From Ruminococcus sp. (GTDB lineage Bacteria > Bacillota > Clostridia > Oscillospirales > Ruminococcaceae), in contig JAJQGO010000011.1 of NCBI GenBank assembly GCA_021200415.1, positions 62,001 through 126,000 on the forward strand: a stretch of DNA of 64,000 nt. Reading direction: 5' to 3'. Below the pieces are notes generated by a model, which saw only the letters and a list, made by a program, of their open reading frames with translations, was not told the DNA's origin and did no database searches. Positions 50,434 to 59,481 of the stretch are shown here, piece after piece. A program made the translations under genes and the position numbers. Position 1 is the first letter of the stretch. Each line of letters begins with the position of its first letter.

Positions 50434-52158
50434 ATGCAGTTTAATCAATTAAATTTATCTCAGGAAATTTTGTCTGCCGTCGATGAACTCGGATTCACCG
50501 AAATGACCGAAATTCAGGAAAAAAGTATACCTCTCCTTCTCAACGGCACTGATGTTGTCGGACGCTCCAATACGGGAACAGGTAAAACTGCCGCATTCGG
50601 AATACCTGCCGTTGAAAGCATTACGCAGGAGGATTCGGACAAGGTTTGCGTGCTTATTTTATGCCCGACGCGTGAACTGGCTATGCAGGCGTGTGAGGAA
50701 ATACGCAAATTCGCCAAATTCAAGAAATGCGTAAAGGCATCTGCTGTTTACGGCGGAGCAAGCATGGAAAAACAAATATATGAGCTGAAACGCGGCGCAA
50801 ATATTGTTGTGGGGACTCCCGGACGCGTTATGGATCATATGCGCAGACGAACTCTCAAGCTTGACAGCCTCCGCACCGTTATTCTCGATGAAGCGGACGA
50901 AATGCTCAATATGGGCTTCCGTGAGGATATAGAAACTATATTGGCAAGCGTTCCGGAGGACAGACAGACTGTCCTTTTTTCTGCAACTATGCCTCCGGAA
51001 ATTCTCGCAATTACGGAAAAATATCAGCGTGACCCTGTCCAAATTAAAATTAAATCGGCTCAGAAAACAGTGGAGCTTATTGAGCAATACTCCTTCGAAG
51101 TCGCAATGGGACGCAAAACTGACGCGCTGAAGCTGCTGCTGGCGGCATATTCTCCCAAATCCTCAATGGTATTCTGCAACACCAAAAAAATGGTTGACGA
51201 GCTTACCGAAGAGCTTCTGAAAAGCGGCTTTAAGGCTGCCGGACTTCATGGGGATATGAAACAGGGACAGCGAACTCAGGTTATGAACAGCTTCAAAAGC
51301 GGAACAATCGCAATTCTTGTTGCTACTGATGTTGCCGCAAGAGGAATAGATGTAAACGGAGTGGACGCTGTTTTCAATTACGATCTGCCGCAGGACAATG
51401 AATATTATATTCACAGAATCGGCAGAACAGGCCGTGCGGGACGTGCAGGTGTAGCTTATACACTCGTCAGCGGAAAAAGACAGGTCTACGAGCTGAAGGA
51501 TATTGCACGTTACACTAACTCTGAGATTACTGAGCTTCCTCTTCCGGAAAAATCCGATATTATCGCCATGAAAAAGGAAAGTATTTTTTCGGAAATCATG
51601 GGTTCGGAGGATAACACATCAGACGATGCTTACGATATAATTGAACGTCTTGAAGCTGCCGGAATTGATTCAAAGGAGCTTGCCGCCCGTTTGATAAGCG
51701 ACAGAATTCAGGCGGAAATTGCTTCTCTTCCGGAATTTGATATTCCTCGTCCCCTGAAAAAAAGCCGCAGAAGCAACGCAAAAACTGTTAAGGTTGACAT
51801 CAGCATAGGAAGAAGCAAAAGAATTGCTCCTAATTTTATTCTCGGCGCTCTTGTTGACGCAACCGGTATGCCCGGAAGAGATTTTGGAAAAATTGATATT
51901 TTTGACAATCACACCACTGTTGAAATTCCCGAATCTGAATCCGATTATGTAATTGACGCAATGAATTCAACAAAAATTAACGGTCATCAGGTCGAAGTCA
52001 GATTGTATAAGGGCGGAGCAGCAGATAAATCACGCCCAATTCCAAAGGGCAAGGATCGCTATAACGAAAGGCGGAAAAAATTCGGCGGAAATAAAAATTC
52101 CGACCGCCGCCATGATTATATGCCCGACCGCAAAAAACGTGTCAAAAAACGTCACTGA
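50434..52158 (+). CDS. deaD: DEAD-box RNA helicase (DeaD/CsdA type)
   Basis: A 574-residue ATP-dependent RNA helicase, used in ribosome assembly and RNA turnover. All motifs are present: Q motif (FTEMTEIQEKSIP), Walker A (GRSNTGTGKTAAFGI), PTRELAMQ, DEAD (LDEADEMLNMGF), SAT (FSATMPPE), ATDVAARGIDV and HRIGRTGRAG. The C-terminal DbpA/CsdA RNA-binding domain (about 455-540) precedes a basic tail rich in Lys/Arg. ATG 50434 follows GAAAGGA; an earlier in-frame ATG (50311) lies upstream of the promoter. Confidence 0.95.
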   Translation: MQFNQLNLSQEILSAVDELGFTEMTEIQEKSIPLLLNGTDVVGRSNTGTGKTAAFGIPAVESITQEDSDKVCVLILCPTRELAMQACEEIRKFAKFKKCVKASAVYGGASMEKQIYELKRGANIVVGTPGRVMDHMRRRTLKLDSLRTVILDEADEMLNMGFREDIETILASVPEDRQTVLFSATMPPEILAITEKYQRDPVQIKIKSAQKTVELIEQYSFEVAMGRKTDALKLLLAAYSPKSSMVFCNTKKMVDELTEELLKSGFKAAGLHGDMKQGQRTQVMNSFKSGTIAILVATDVAARGIDVNGVDAVFNYDLPQDNEYYIHRIGRTGRAGRAGVAYTLVSGKRQVYELKDIARYTNSEITELPLPEKSDIIAMKKESIFSEIMGSEDNTSDDAYDIIERLEAAGIDSKELAARLISDRIQAEIASLPEFDIPRPLKKSRRSNAKTVKVDISIGRSKRIAPNFILGALVDATGMPGRDFGKIDIFDNHTTVEIPESESDYVIDAMNSTKINGHQVEVRLYKGGAADKSRPIPKGKDRYNERRKKFGGNKNSDRRHDYMPDRKKRVKKRH

Positions 52159-52172
52159 TCGGAGGTTTCTAT

Positions 52173-52292
52173 ATGAGCAATAAGAAAACCGGCTACGGCA
52201 AAAGCTCCGACAAAAAGCTTTGGATGCGAATTGCTGTTCTTCTGCTTGCTGCGGTAATTTTTCTCGGAATTATAATTCTGCCGCTTTTATAA
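52173..52292 (+). CDS. Very small membrane protein (39 residues)
   Basis: ATG 52173 has a perfect GGAGG seven bases upstream and lies 14 bases after the helicase stop. The peptide has a basic N-terminus (MSNKKTGYGKSSDKKLWMRI) and a single membrane span (VLLLAAVIFLGIIILPLL). The ribosome-binding site, spacing and following terminator support a real gene in the helicase transcript. No family recognised. Confidence 0.75.
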   Translation: MSNKKTGYGKSSDKKLWMRIAVLLLAAVIFLGIIILPLL

Positions 52293-52299
52293 TTAAAAT

Positions 52300-52340
52300 A
52301 AATCAGGGCAAGCCGCAAAAGACCTGCCCTGATTTTTATT
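52300..52340 (+). terminator. Terminator after the small membrane protein
   Basis: AAATCAGGGCA (52300-52310) pairs with TGCCCTGATTT (52325-52335), then TTATTTTG. It also faces the end of the DegV gene on the other strand. Confidence 0.85.
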
Positions 52341-52348
52341 TTGCATTT

Positions 52349-53224
52349 TTATTTTACGTTTTTTCTTCGACAAATTACACCCACAAGCTCCGTTCCGATG
52401 TTTGCGGCAACGGCTGCCCCCACGCGGTAATAAGCTTCGGCTTTTCTTCCGTATTTCTTTGCAAGCTCCTTTTCAAGCTCCCTTGCAAGAGCGTCGCTCT
52501 TTCCGCAAACCATCATATACGGTGACTGGGGAACAATTCTGCTTTCAAGGCAAGCCAGCATTCTTGGAATAATATTTTTCTCTCCACGGATTTTTTCAAC
52601 TGTAGACGTGTCGCCGTCAACAAACTCAATGAGCGGCTTGAGTCCGAGCATTTCTCCCGCAAAAGCAGCGGCAGCGGAAATTCTTCCCGATTTTTTTGCA
52701 TATTTCAGGCTCATGGGAACTGCGTAAACTGCGGCAGCATTGAACCACTCTTCAAAATATGCCGCAATATCCTCTGCCTTCTCCCCTTTCCTGATTTTCT
52801 TTACTGCTTCTCCTATGGGGTATCCATAAACTCCGGTGTAGCATTTTGAATCTATATTATAAATTCTTAATTTTCCTTTGGCTTCAGGGTGATTCTCAAA
52901 AAAGCTTTCCTTTGCCATAAGTGAATTATTAAACGACGCTGAACCCTTTGAATTTATTGAAACATAAATTATATCCGTATATCCTTTATTATAAGCCTCG
53001 GTAAAATTTTCCTCAAGCTCAAAGGACGTAATCTGCGCGGTTTTCGGGATGTCGCTGAAATTTTCCATCATGTCGTAAACTTCAAGTGTAGATTTATCAA
53101 AAATTTCCTTGAAGCTTTTATCACCAAATGTAATCGTAAAAGGAATAACTTTTATGCCAAGCTCGGCAATAGTTTCCTTGTCAAGGTCGCACGCTGAATC
53201 TGTCATAATTAAAATTTTCTGCAT
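52349..53224 (-). CDS. DegV-family fatty-acid-binding protein
   Basis: A 291-residue DegV protein. These proteins bind a fatty acid, and some (FakB) present it to the kinase FakA for acyl-phosphate synthesis. The opening ILIMTDSACDLDKETIAELG, the TAQITSFELEENF region with the conserved Thr-Ser, and SKCYTGVYGYPIGEAVKKI are typical. ATG 53224 (MQKIL) follows AAGGAGG; upstream in-frame codons belong to the trmL side. Confidence 0.9.
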   Translation of the reverse strand: MQKILIMTDSACDLDKETIAELGIKVIPFTITFGDKSFKEIFDKSTLEVYDMMENFSDIPKTAQITSFELEENFTEAYNKGYTDIIYVSINSKGSASFNNSLMAKESFFENHPEAKGKLRIYNIDSKCYTGVYGYPIGEAVKKIRKGEKAEDIAAYFEEWFNAAAVYAVPMSLKYAKKSGRISAAAAFAGEMLGLKPLIEFVDGDTSTVEKIRGEKNIIPRMLACLESRIVPQSPYMMVCGKSDALARELEKELAKKYGRKAEAYYRVGAAVAANIGTELVGVICRRKNVK

Positions 53225-53235
53225 ATTTTCCTCCT

Positions 53236-53733
53236 TTACCACGTATATTGTGTCAGCTTTCCCTCGCAGGCAAGCTCCGGATAATTCCATTGCCTCAGAA
53301 CCTCATATACAGCAATCGCAGCTGAATTCGACAGATTAAGACTTCTCAGATTGCTTCTCATGGGAATTCTTACGCAGCTGTCGGGATTTTCATACAAAAG
53401 CTTTTCGGGAAGTCCCCTGTCCTCACGCCCGAAAATCAGAAATGAATTATCGGGATATTTTACATCGCTGTGAACCTTTCTGCCCTTTGTAGTAAAGTAG
53501 AAAAAATTGCCGCCGTGATTCCTTTCAAAAAAATCGTCAAGATTCTCATAATAGCTTATATCAAGCTTGTCCCAATAGTCAAGACCTGCACGCTTGAGAT
53601 GCTTGTCGCTGATTTCAAATCCAAAGGGTTTTATCAGATGGAGTCTTGCTCCGGTTACTGCGCAGGTTCGGGAAATATTTCCGGTATTCTGCGGAATTTG
53701 CGGTTCTGTTAGAACTATATTAAGATTGTACAT
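53236..53733 (-). CDS. trmL: tRNA (cytidine/uridine-34-2'-O)-methyltransferase
   Basis: A 165-residue SPOUT-class methyltransferase that methylates the wobble ribose of tRNA-Leu. Visible are the opening LNIVLTEPQIPQNTGNISRT, GRARLHLI-like LIKPFGFEI, FGREDRGLPEKLL (knot motif) and the final LNLSNSAAIAVYEVLRQ. ATG 53733 has GAGG upstream. It lies directly upstream of degV (11 bases), a likely two-gene transcript. Confidence 0.93.
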   Translation of the reverse strand: MYNLNIVLTEPQIPQNTGNISRTCAVTGARLHLIKPFGFEISDKHLKRAGLDYWDKLDISYYENLDDFFERNHGGNFFYFTTKGRKVHSDVKYPDNSFLIFGREDRGLPEKLLYENPDSCVRIPMRSNLRSLNLSNSAAIAVYEVLRQWNYPELACEGKLTQYTW

Positions 53734-53903
53734 TTTTTGCCTCATGAATATTATTTGATTTGCGGCTTAAAATATTATGGGACTTATTTTCCTTGGCAGC
53801 TCTGCGCAAAATTATCAGGTGATTTTGCTGATGCTGCTCTAATATCGGTGAACCGTCCGCCGCAATGACGGTATCCCGATTCATTTCGGGAATGGAGATA
53901 ATC

Positions 53904-54077
53904 ATGGATGTTAAATCAATTACAAAAGGTGTAGCTGCCGGAACAGCCGCAGGCTTTGTGTGCTATGCACTGTCTGCTGCGGGTTCAAGGAAAAAGCACT
54001 GCATTAAGAAGAATGCGGGAAAGGCTCTTAAAGCGGCAGGAATTGTGCTTGATGAAATTACGTCGGCTATAATGTAG
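53904..54077 (+). CDS. Small hypothetical protein
   Basis: A 57-residue protein with a glycine/alanine-rich segment (ITKGVAAGTAAGFVCYALSA), then a basic stretch (GSRKKHCIKKNAGKALK) and an amphipathic end. ATG 53904 follows GGAG. It resembles small YtxH-like membrane-associated proteins but cannot be assigned. It is the only plus-strand gene between trmL and ruvX, and overlaps the end of ruvX by 11 bases. Confidence 0.6.
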   Translation: MDVKSITKGVAAGTAAGFVCYALSAAGSRKKHCIKKNAGKALKAAGIVLDEITSAIM

Positions 54078-54498
54078 ACTGACCTGAATTTTTTCTGTAT
54101 TCAAGATAGCTTTCGAGAATTATTACAGCTGCAACCGCGTCAACTACGGCTTTGCGCTTTTTTCCCCTTGTATTCGTAGCATTCAGGTAATTATGCGCGG
54201 AAACAGTCGTACAGCGCTCGTCCCATAGCTTAACGGGGCAGCTGACAAGCTTTGCCAGTTCTTCTGAGAAGAGCTGGCATTTTTCTGCTCTCTCACCGAT
54301 TGTATTATTCATATTTTTAGGATATCCCACAACTATTTCCTCCGCCCGATGCTCCTTCGCAAGCGCAGCGGTTTTTTCGATACACCTGTTGAAATCCTTT
54401 TCCTGAATCACACACACAGGTGAAGCAATCATCTCGCTTTTGCCGCAGACAGCTATTCCCGTGCGTGAGTCGCCGAAATCAACTGACATTATTATCAT
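54067..54498 (-). CDS. ruvX: Putative pre-16S rRNA nuclease / Holliday junction resolvase-like YqgF
   Basis: A 143-residue RNase H-fold protein. The first acidic motif is MSVDFGDSRTGIAV, and the other acidic residues are in VVGYPKNMN and WDERCTTVSA. It is the last gene of the pyr operon, 12 bases behind pyrD. The family matures the 5' end of 16S rRNA. Confidence 0.92.
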   Translation of the reverse strand: MIIMSVDFGDSRTGIAVCGKSEMIASPVCVIQEKDFNRCIEKTAALAKEHRAEEIVVGYPKNMNNTIGERAEKCQLFSEELAKLVSCPVKLWDERCTTVSAHNYLNATNTRGKKRKAVVDAVAAVIILESYLEYRKNSGQSTL

Positions 54499-54510
54499 AT
54501 TTTTCTCCGT

Positions 54511-55422
54511 TCACCAAGGCTTTACTGCGCCAATAATTTCCTTGACGTCCTTGATTCCCTTGCTGTCAAGAAATTCATTCATTTCATCTATTATTCTTAC
54601 AGGGGCATAAGGATCTGTAAAAATTGCCGCGCCAACCTGAACTGCCTGAGCGCCCGCCATCATCATTTCTATTGCGTCGCGTCCGCTGGAAACTCCGCCC
54701 ATGCCTATAACAGGAATTTTTACAGCATTTGCAGTCTGCCACACCATTCTTACCGCAATCGGGAAAACAGCAGCGCCGGACATTCCGCCTACGTTGTTGC
54801 GCAAAACAGGTCTGCGTGTATTTACATCAATTCTCATTCCGAGAAGCGTATTTATAAGCGAAATTGCATCTGCTCCTGCCGCCTCAACTGCCTTCGCAAT
54901 ATCAGTTATGCTTGTGACATTGGGAGAAAGCTTTACTACAAGCGGCTTACTTGTCACTCTGCGAACCTGAGCTGTCACCTCCGCTGCCATGTCGCAGCTT
55001 GTTCCGAATGCAGCTCCGCCCTGCTTGACGTTGGGGCAGGATATATTAAGCTCAAGCATATGCACATCGGTTTCATCAAGCCTTCTTGCAACTTCAACAC
55101 ACTCATCGACTGTTGAACCGGCAAAATTCGCAAGAATCACAGTTTCCTTTTCCAAAAGATTGGGAAGCTCGTTTTCGATAAAATAATCAATTCCCGGATT
55201 CTGAAGTCCCACGGAATTCAGCATACCCGACGGTGTTTCGGCAATTCTCGGCGCAGGATTTCCTGTACGCTTATGAAGAGTTGTGCCCTTTGTGGCAATA
55301 CCGCCAAGCCTTTGCAGCGGAAAAAGCTCCTCATATTCCCTGCCGTATCCGAAAACTCCCGAAGCGGGGATAATCGGATTTTTGAAATCAACTCCGCAGA
55401 TTTTCACTGACATATCAGCCAT
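54511..55422 (-). CDS. pyrD: Dihydroorotate dehydrogenase, class 1B catalytic subunit
   Basis: A 303-residue FMN enzyme oxidising dihydroorotate to orotate, with PyrK passing electrons to NAD+. Features are FKNPIIPASGVFGYG, the substrate loop NSVGLQNPG, the catalytic Cys in LNISCPNVKQGG, and the FMN phosphate loops VIGMGGVSSGRDAIEMM. ATG 55422 overlaps the pyrK stop (TAATG) and has AGGAGGTG upstream. Confidence 0.95.
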   Translation of the reverse strand: MADMSVKICGVDFKNPIIPASGVFGYGREYEELFPLQRLGGIATKGTTLHKRTGNPAPRIAETPSGMLNSVGLQNPGIDYFIENELPNLLEKETVILANFAGSTVDECVEVARRLDETDVHMLELNISCPNVKQGGAAFGTSCDMAAEVTAQVRRVTSKPLVVKLSPNVTSITDIAKAVEAAGADAISLINTLLGMRIDVNTRRPVLRNNVGGMSGAAVFPIAVRMVWQTANAVKIPVIGMGGVSSGRDAIEMMMAGAQAVQVGAAIFTDPYAPVRIIDEMNEFLDSKGIKDVKEIIGAVKPW

Positions 55423-56195
55423 TACCAAAGCACCTCCTTTGCGTTGAATACAGGGCCGTCCTTACATACATGAGCGAAATATTCCTCATCGTTTCTCTTC
55501 GTTCGGCAGGCGCAGCCAAGACAAGCTCCGATTCCGCACGCCATACGCTCTTCAAGCGAAATTTCACATAAGTCAACGTTTTTTTCATTGCATAACGCTG
55601 CAATATTTTTAAGCATCGGCATTGGTCCGCAGGCATATACAGCATCTGCGCCGCCATTATTCAGAATTGATTCCAGCGGCGTGGTAACAAAGCCGTGAAT
55701 CCCAAGACTTCCGTCATCGGTGCAGAGAATTGTTTCAGCTCCGACTTTTTTGAAGTCCTTCTGCAAAATTACAGCATCGGCGCTTCTGAAGCCAGTTATA
55801 ACTACAGCTCTTTCGCCGTAAATCTGCGCAAGTGACAGCATAGGCGGTGTTCCTATTCCTCCGCCGACGAGGATAACCCTTTTGAAATTTTCGTTTACCG
55901 TGAAGCCCTTGCCGAGGGGCGCAAGCATATCTATAAGTGAGCCTTCGTTAAGACGCGCAATTGCAGCAGTCCCCTCCCCTCTTATTTCAAAGACAATGCG
56001 CAAGGTTCCCTTTTCACGATCAATTTCACAAATCGAAACAGGTCTGCGAAGAGTGAAGCCGTCAGCGCGAATATGGACAAACTGCCCTGCCTGCGCTATT
56101 TCTGCCACCTCGGGACATTCAATAATGAAGCTGTACATTTCCCGGGCAATGGCAGTTTTTTTCAGTATCCTGTATTTGCCTTGTGTGTATTTCAT
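55422..56195 (-). CDS. pyrK: Dihydroorotate dehydrogenase electron-transfer subunit
   Basis: A 257-residue FAD and [2Fe-2S] protein. The FAD part contains RRPVSICEID, the NAD-binding loop VGGGIGTPPML, the CGPMPML motif, and the cluster cysteines in CGIGACLGCACRT plus one in FAHVCKDGP. It is coupled to pyrD by a shared TAATG. A strong hairpin lies between its start and carB. Confidence 0.94.
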   Translation of the reverse strand: MKYTQGKYRILKKTAIAREMYSFIIECPEVAEIAQAGQFVHIRADGFTLRRPVSICEIDREKGTLRIVFEIRGEGTAAIARLNEGSLIDMLAPLGKGFTVNENFKRVILVGGGIGTPPMLSLAQIYGERAVVITGFRSADAVILQKDFKKVGAETILCTDDGSLGIHGFVTTPLESILNNGGADAVYACGPMPMLKNIAALCNEKNVDLCEISLEERMACGIGACLGCACRTKRNDEEYFAHVCKDGPVFNAKEVLW

Positions 56196-56230
56196 TCTGA
56201 CCTCCTGATAAAAGTCTGTTTAAAGTATCT

Positions 56231-56266
56231 GGGGAAGAGCCTTTATAAAAAGGATTTTCCCCAGTT
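56231..56266 (-). terminator. Hairpin between carB and pyrK
   Basis: CTGGGGAA (56231-56238) pairs with TTCCCCAG (56259-56266), and CCTTT/AAAGG pair inside. The tail on the minus strand is not a clean T-run, so it may be an internal attenuator or RNA-stability element. Confidence 0.5.
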
Positions 56267-56288
56267 TTATTCATATTTCAGGCTGCGC

Positions 56289-59200
56289 TTATATCTTAGT
56301 GATGTCAACAAGCTCCACATCGTCAATGGATCTGCCCGATTCAAGAACATTTGCAAGCGCGCGTGCCGTATCAATTGCGGTAAGGCTGCAAATTGAACGC
56401 TCAATCGACTTACGGCGCATCTTTACGCTGTCCCTTGCGGGAAGACGTCCCTTTGCCGAGGTTGAAATAACATAATGAATTTTTCCGCTTTCAAGCAGAG
56501 TTATTACATTAGGTTCGCCGTCAGAAATCTTCTTCACAAGATTTGTTGCAATCATATTGCGGTTGAGCATACTTGCCGTTCCTGATGTTCCGTAAAGCTC
56601 AAATCCCATTCTTGAGAATTTATCGGCAATCGCTATAATCTCCTGTTTATCTGTATCACGCACGGATATGAGAACTCCGCCCTCCTTTTTCAGGTCGTAG
56701 CCTGCCGCAACAAGTCCTTTAAGCAGCGCATCCTCAAATGTTCTGGCAATACCGAGGCACTCGCCTGTTGACTTCATTTCCGGACCAAGCATTGTATCAA
56801 CGTCCTGAAGCTTCTCAAAGCTGAATACAGGTACTTTTACCGCAACATAATCGCCTTCGGGATAAAGTCCGCTCTCGTATCCTAATTCCTTGAGAGTCGC
56901 TCCGAGCATGATTTTCGTTGCAAGGTCAACCATAGGTATTCCCGTAACCTTGCTTATATAGGGAACTGTTCTTGACGAACGCGGATTTACCTCGATTACA
57001 TAGACCTCGTTGTTATAAACAACGTACTGGATATTCACAAGTCCGATTACCTGCAATTCCGTAGCAAGAAGGCGTGTGTATTCGATAATGGTTTCCTTGA
57101 TTCTCGGTGAAAGATTCTGAGCGGGATATATTGAAATCGAGTCGCCTGAGTGAACGCCCGCACGCTCAACGTGTTCCATAATTCCGGGGATAAGGAAGTC
57201 CTTGCCATCGCAGATTGCGTCAACCTCAACCTCTGTTCCCATCATATACTTATCAATCAGAACAGGATTTTCTATCATGTGGCTTGTGATAATACCCATA
57301 TATTCCACAACGTCCGCTTCGGAATGGGCAATTATCATGTTCTGACCGCCAAGAACGTATGACGGACGGAGCAATACAGGATACCCAAGCTCCTCGGCAG
57401 CCTTTACGGCTTCATCTGTCGTCATAACCGTAAATCCGGCAGGACGCGGAATTTTGCACTTTTCAAGCAGCTCATCAAAACGCTCTCTGTCCTCGGCAGC
57501 GTCAATGCTGTCAGCTGATGTTCCGAGAATGTTCACGCCCATATCCGAAAGATGACGTGTAAGCTTGATTGCCGTCTGTCCGCCAAACTGTACCACAACG
57601 CCATAGGGCTGCTCGGTTTCAATAATTGCTTCAACGTCCTCCTTTGTAAGAGGGTCGAAGTAAAGTCTGTCGCCTGTATCGAAATCGGTGGAAACGGTTT
57701 CGGGATTGTTATTACAGATTACAGCTTCGTAGCCTTCCTCCTTCAGCGTCCACACGCAGTGAACAGAGCAGTAGTCAAATTCGATACCCTGACCGATTCT
57801 GATAGGGCCTGAACCGAAAACAATAACCTTTTTCTTGCCTGAATTTGTCCTGTCGATAAACTGGCGCGCTTCATTTTCCTCATCGAAGGTTGAATAGAAA
57901 TAAGGTGTTTCAGCCTTGAATTCGCCTGCGCACGTATCAACCATTTTGAATACAGAGCGTCTGCGGAGAGGACATTTCTGACCTGAAATACGCTCTATGG
58001 TGCTGTCCAGATAACCGTACTGCTTTGCGATATTGTACTTTTCCTCTGTCAGCTCGCCGTCCGCAAGCCATTTTTCGAGGTTCACGAGATTCAAAAGCTT
58101 TTCAAGGAACCACTTGTCTATCATAGTAAGCTCATGAATTTCATCAACTGAAATTCCACGTTTAAGAGCCTCGAACACCTGAAATGAACGCTCATCGTCA
58201 ACAGTTTTAAGCATTTGGAGAATCTCCGCTGTCGATTTGCTTTCAAGCTTCTTGAGATTCATTGTGTCGATTCCAAGCTCAATTGAACGAACGGCTTTCA
58301 TCATTGCCTGTTCAAAGCTTGTGCCAATAGCCATAACCTCACCGGTTGCCTTCATCTGTGTACCGAGAGTTCTTTTCGCGTAAACAAATTTATCAAATGC
58401 CCATTTCGGGAATTTAATTACAACGTAGTCAAGGGCAGGCTCAAAGCAAGCGTATGTTTTTCCCGTAACCTGATTTACGATTTCATCGAGAGTATATCCG
58501 AGAGCAATTTTTGCTGCTACCTTTGCAATAGGATAACCGGTTGCCTTTGACGCAAGCGCCGAGGAACGTGAAACTCTGGGGTTTACCTCGATAACGGCAT
58601 ATTCAAAGCTTGTGGGGTGAAGCGCAAACTGGCAGTTGCAGCCGCCCTCAACCTTCAGCTCCTTGATAATATTTATTGCAGCTGTTCTGAGCATCTGATA
58701 TTCACGGTCAGTAAGCGTTACGGCAGGGGCAATAACAATGCTGTCGCCTGTATGAACACCGACAGGGTCGAAGTTTTCCATCGAACAAACGGTGATAACA
58801 TTGCCCTTGCTGTCACGGATAACCTCAAACTCGATTTCCTTCCAGCCGCTTATGCATTTTTCAATGAGAACCTGAGTTATAGGTGAAAGACGCAGACCGT
58901 TCTTTGCAATGTCGCGAAGCTCTTCCTCATTGTTTGCGATACCGCCGCCTGTGCCTCCGAGAGTAAACGCAGGACGAACGATTACCGGATAATCGATTAC
59001 CTTGGCAAAATCCACAGCGTCCTCGATTGTTTCCACAACCTTTGACGGAATACAAGGTTCGCCGATTTTCTCCATAGTGTCCTTGAAGGCCTGTCTGTCC
59101 TCCGCCTTATGAATGGTTTCGGGGTTTGCTCCGAGAAGCTTGACATTGTGGGAATCGAGAAATCCCTCCTCGGCAAGCTGCATTGAAAGCGTCAGACCTG

Positions 59201-59480
59201 TCTGTCCGCCAAGAGTCGAAAGAACGCTGTCAGGCTTTTCTATTTCGATTACTCTTTTTACAACATCAAGCGTCAGCGGCTCAATGTAAATTTTATCAGC
59301 CATTGCCTTATCTGTCATAATTGTTGCGGGGTTTGAGTTTATAAGAACTACCTCAAGTCCCTCCTGCTTCAGTGCGCGGCAAGCCTGAGTTCCGGCATAG
59401 TCAAATTCGGCAGCCTGTCCGATAACAATCGGGCCTGAACCGATTACAAGAACCTTTTTTATATCATTTCTCAGCGGCAT
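56289..59480 (-). CDS. carB: Carbamoyl-phosphate synthase large subunit
   Basis: A 1063-residue synthetase with two homologous ATP-grasp halves and a C-terminal allosteric MGS-like domain. The first half begins VLVIGSGPIVIGQAAEFDYA, the second VIVFGSGPIRIGQGIEFDYC; VNPRVSRSSALASKATGYPI and VNPRSSRTVPYISKVTGIP are the paired phosphate motifs. It makes carbamoyl phosphate for pyrimidines and arginine. It starts one base after carA. Confidence 0.98.
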   Translation of the reverse strand: MPLRNDIKKVLVIGSGPIVIGQAAEFDYAGTQACRALKQEGLEVVLINSNPATIMTDKAMADKIYIEPLTLDVVKRVIEIEKPDSVLSTLGGQTGLTLSMQLAEEGFLDSHNVKLLGANPETIHKAEDRQAFKDTMEKIGEPCIPSKVVETIEDAVDFAKVIDYPVIVRPAFTLGGTGGGIANNEEELRDIAKNGLRLSPITQVLIEKCISGWKEIEFEVIRDSKGNVITVCSMENFDPVGVHTGDSIVIAPAVTLTDREYQMLRTAAINIIKELKVEGGCNCQFALHPTSFEYAVIEVNPRVSRSSALASKATGYPIAKVAAKIALGYTLDEIVNQVTGKTYACFEPALDYVVIKFPKWAFDKFVYAKRTLGTQMKATGEVMAIGTSFEQAMMKAVRSIELGIDTMNLKKLESKSTAEILQMLKTVDDERSFQVFEALKRGISVDEIHELTMIDKWFLEKLLNLVNLEKWLADGELTEEKYNIAKQYGYLDSTIERISGQKCPLRRRSVFKMVDTCAGEFKAETPYFYSTFDEENEARQFIDRTNSGKKKVIVFGSGPIRIGQGIEFDYCSVHCVWTLKEEGYEAVICNNNPETVSTDFDTGDRLYFDPLTKEDVEAIIETEQPYGVVVQFGGQTAIKLTRHLSDMGVNILGTSADSIDAAEDRERFDELLEKCKIPRPAGFTVMTTDEAVKAAEELGYPVLLRPSYVLGGQNMIIAHSEADVVEYMGIITSHMIENPVLIDKYMMGTEVEVDAICDGKDFLIPGIMEHVERAGVHSGDSISIYPAQNLSPRIKETIIEYTRLLATELQVIGLVNIQYVVYNNEVYVIEVNPRSSRTVPYISKVTGIPMVDLATKIMLGATLKELGYESGLYPEGDYVAVKVPVFSFEKLQDVDTMLGPEMKSTGECLGIARTFEDALLKGLVAAGYDLKKEGGVLISVRDTDKQEIIAIADKFSRMGFELYGTSGTASMLNRNMIATNLVKKISDGEPNVITLLESGKIHYVISTSAKGRLPARDSVKMRRKSIERSICSLTAIDTARALANVLESGRSIDDVELVDITKI

Positions 59481-59481
59481 T

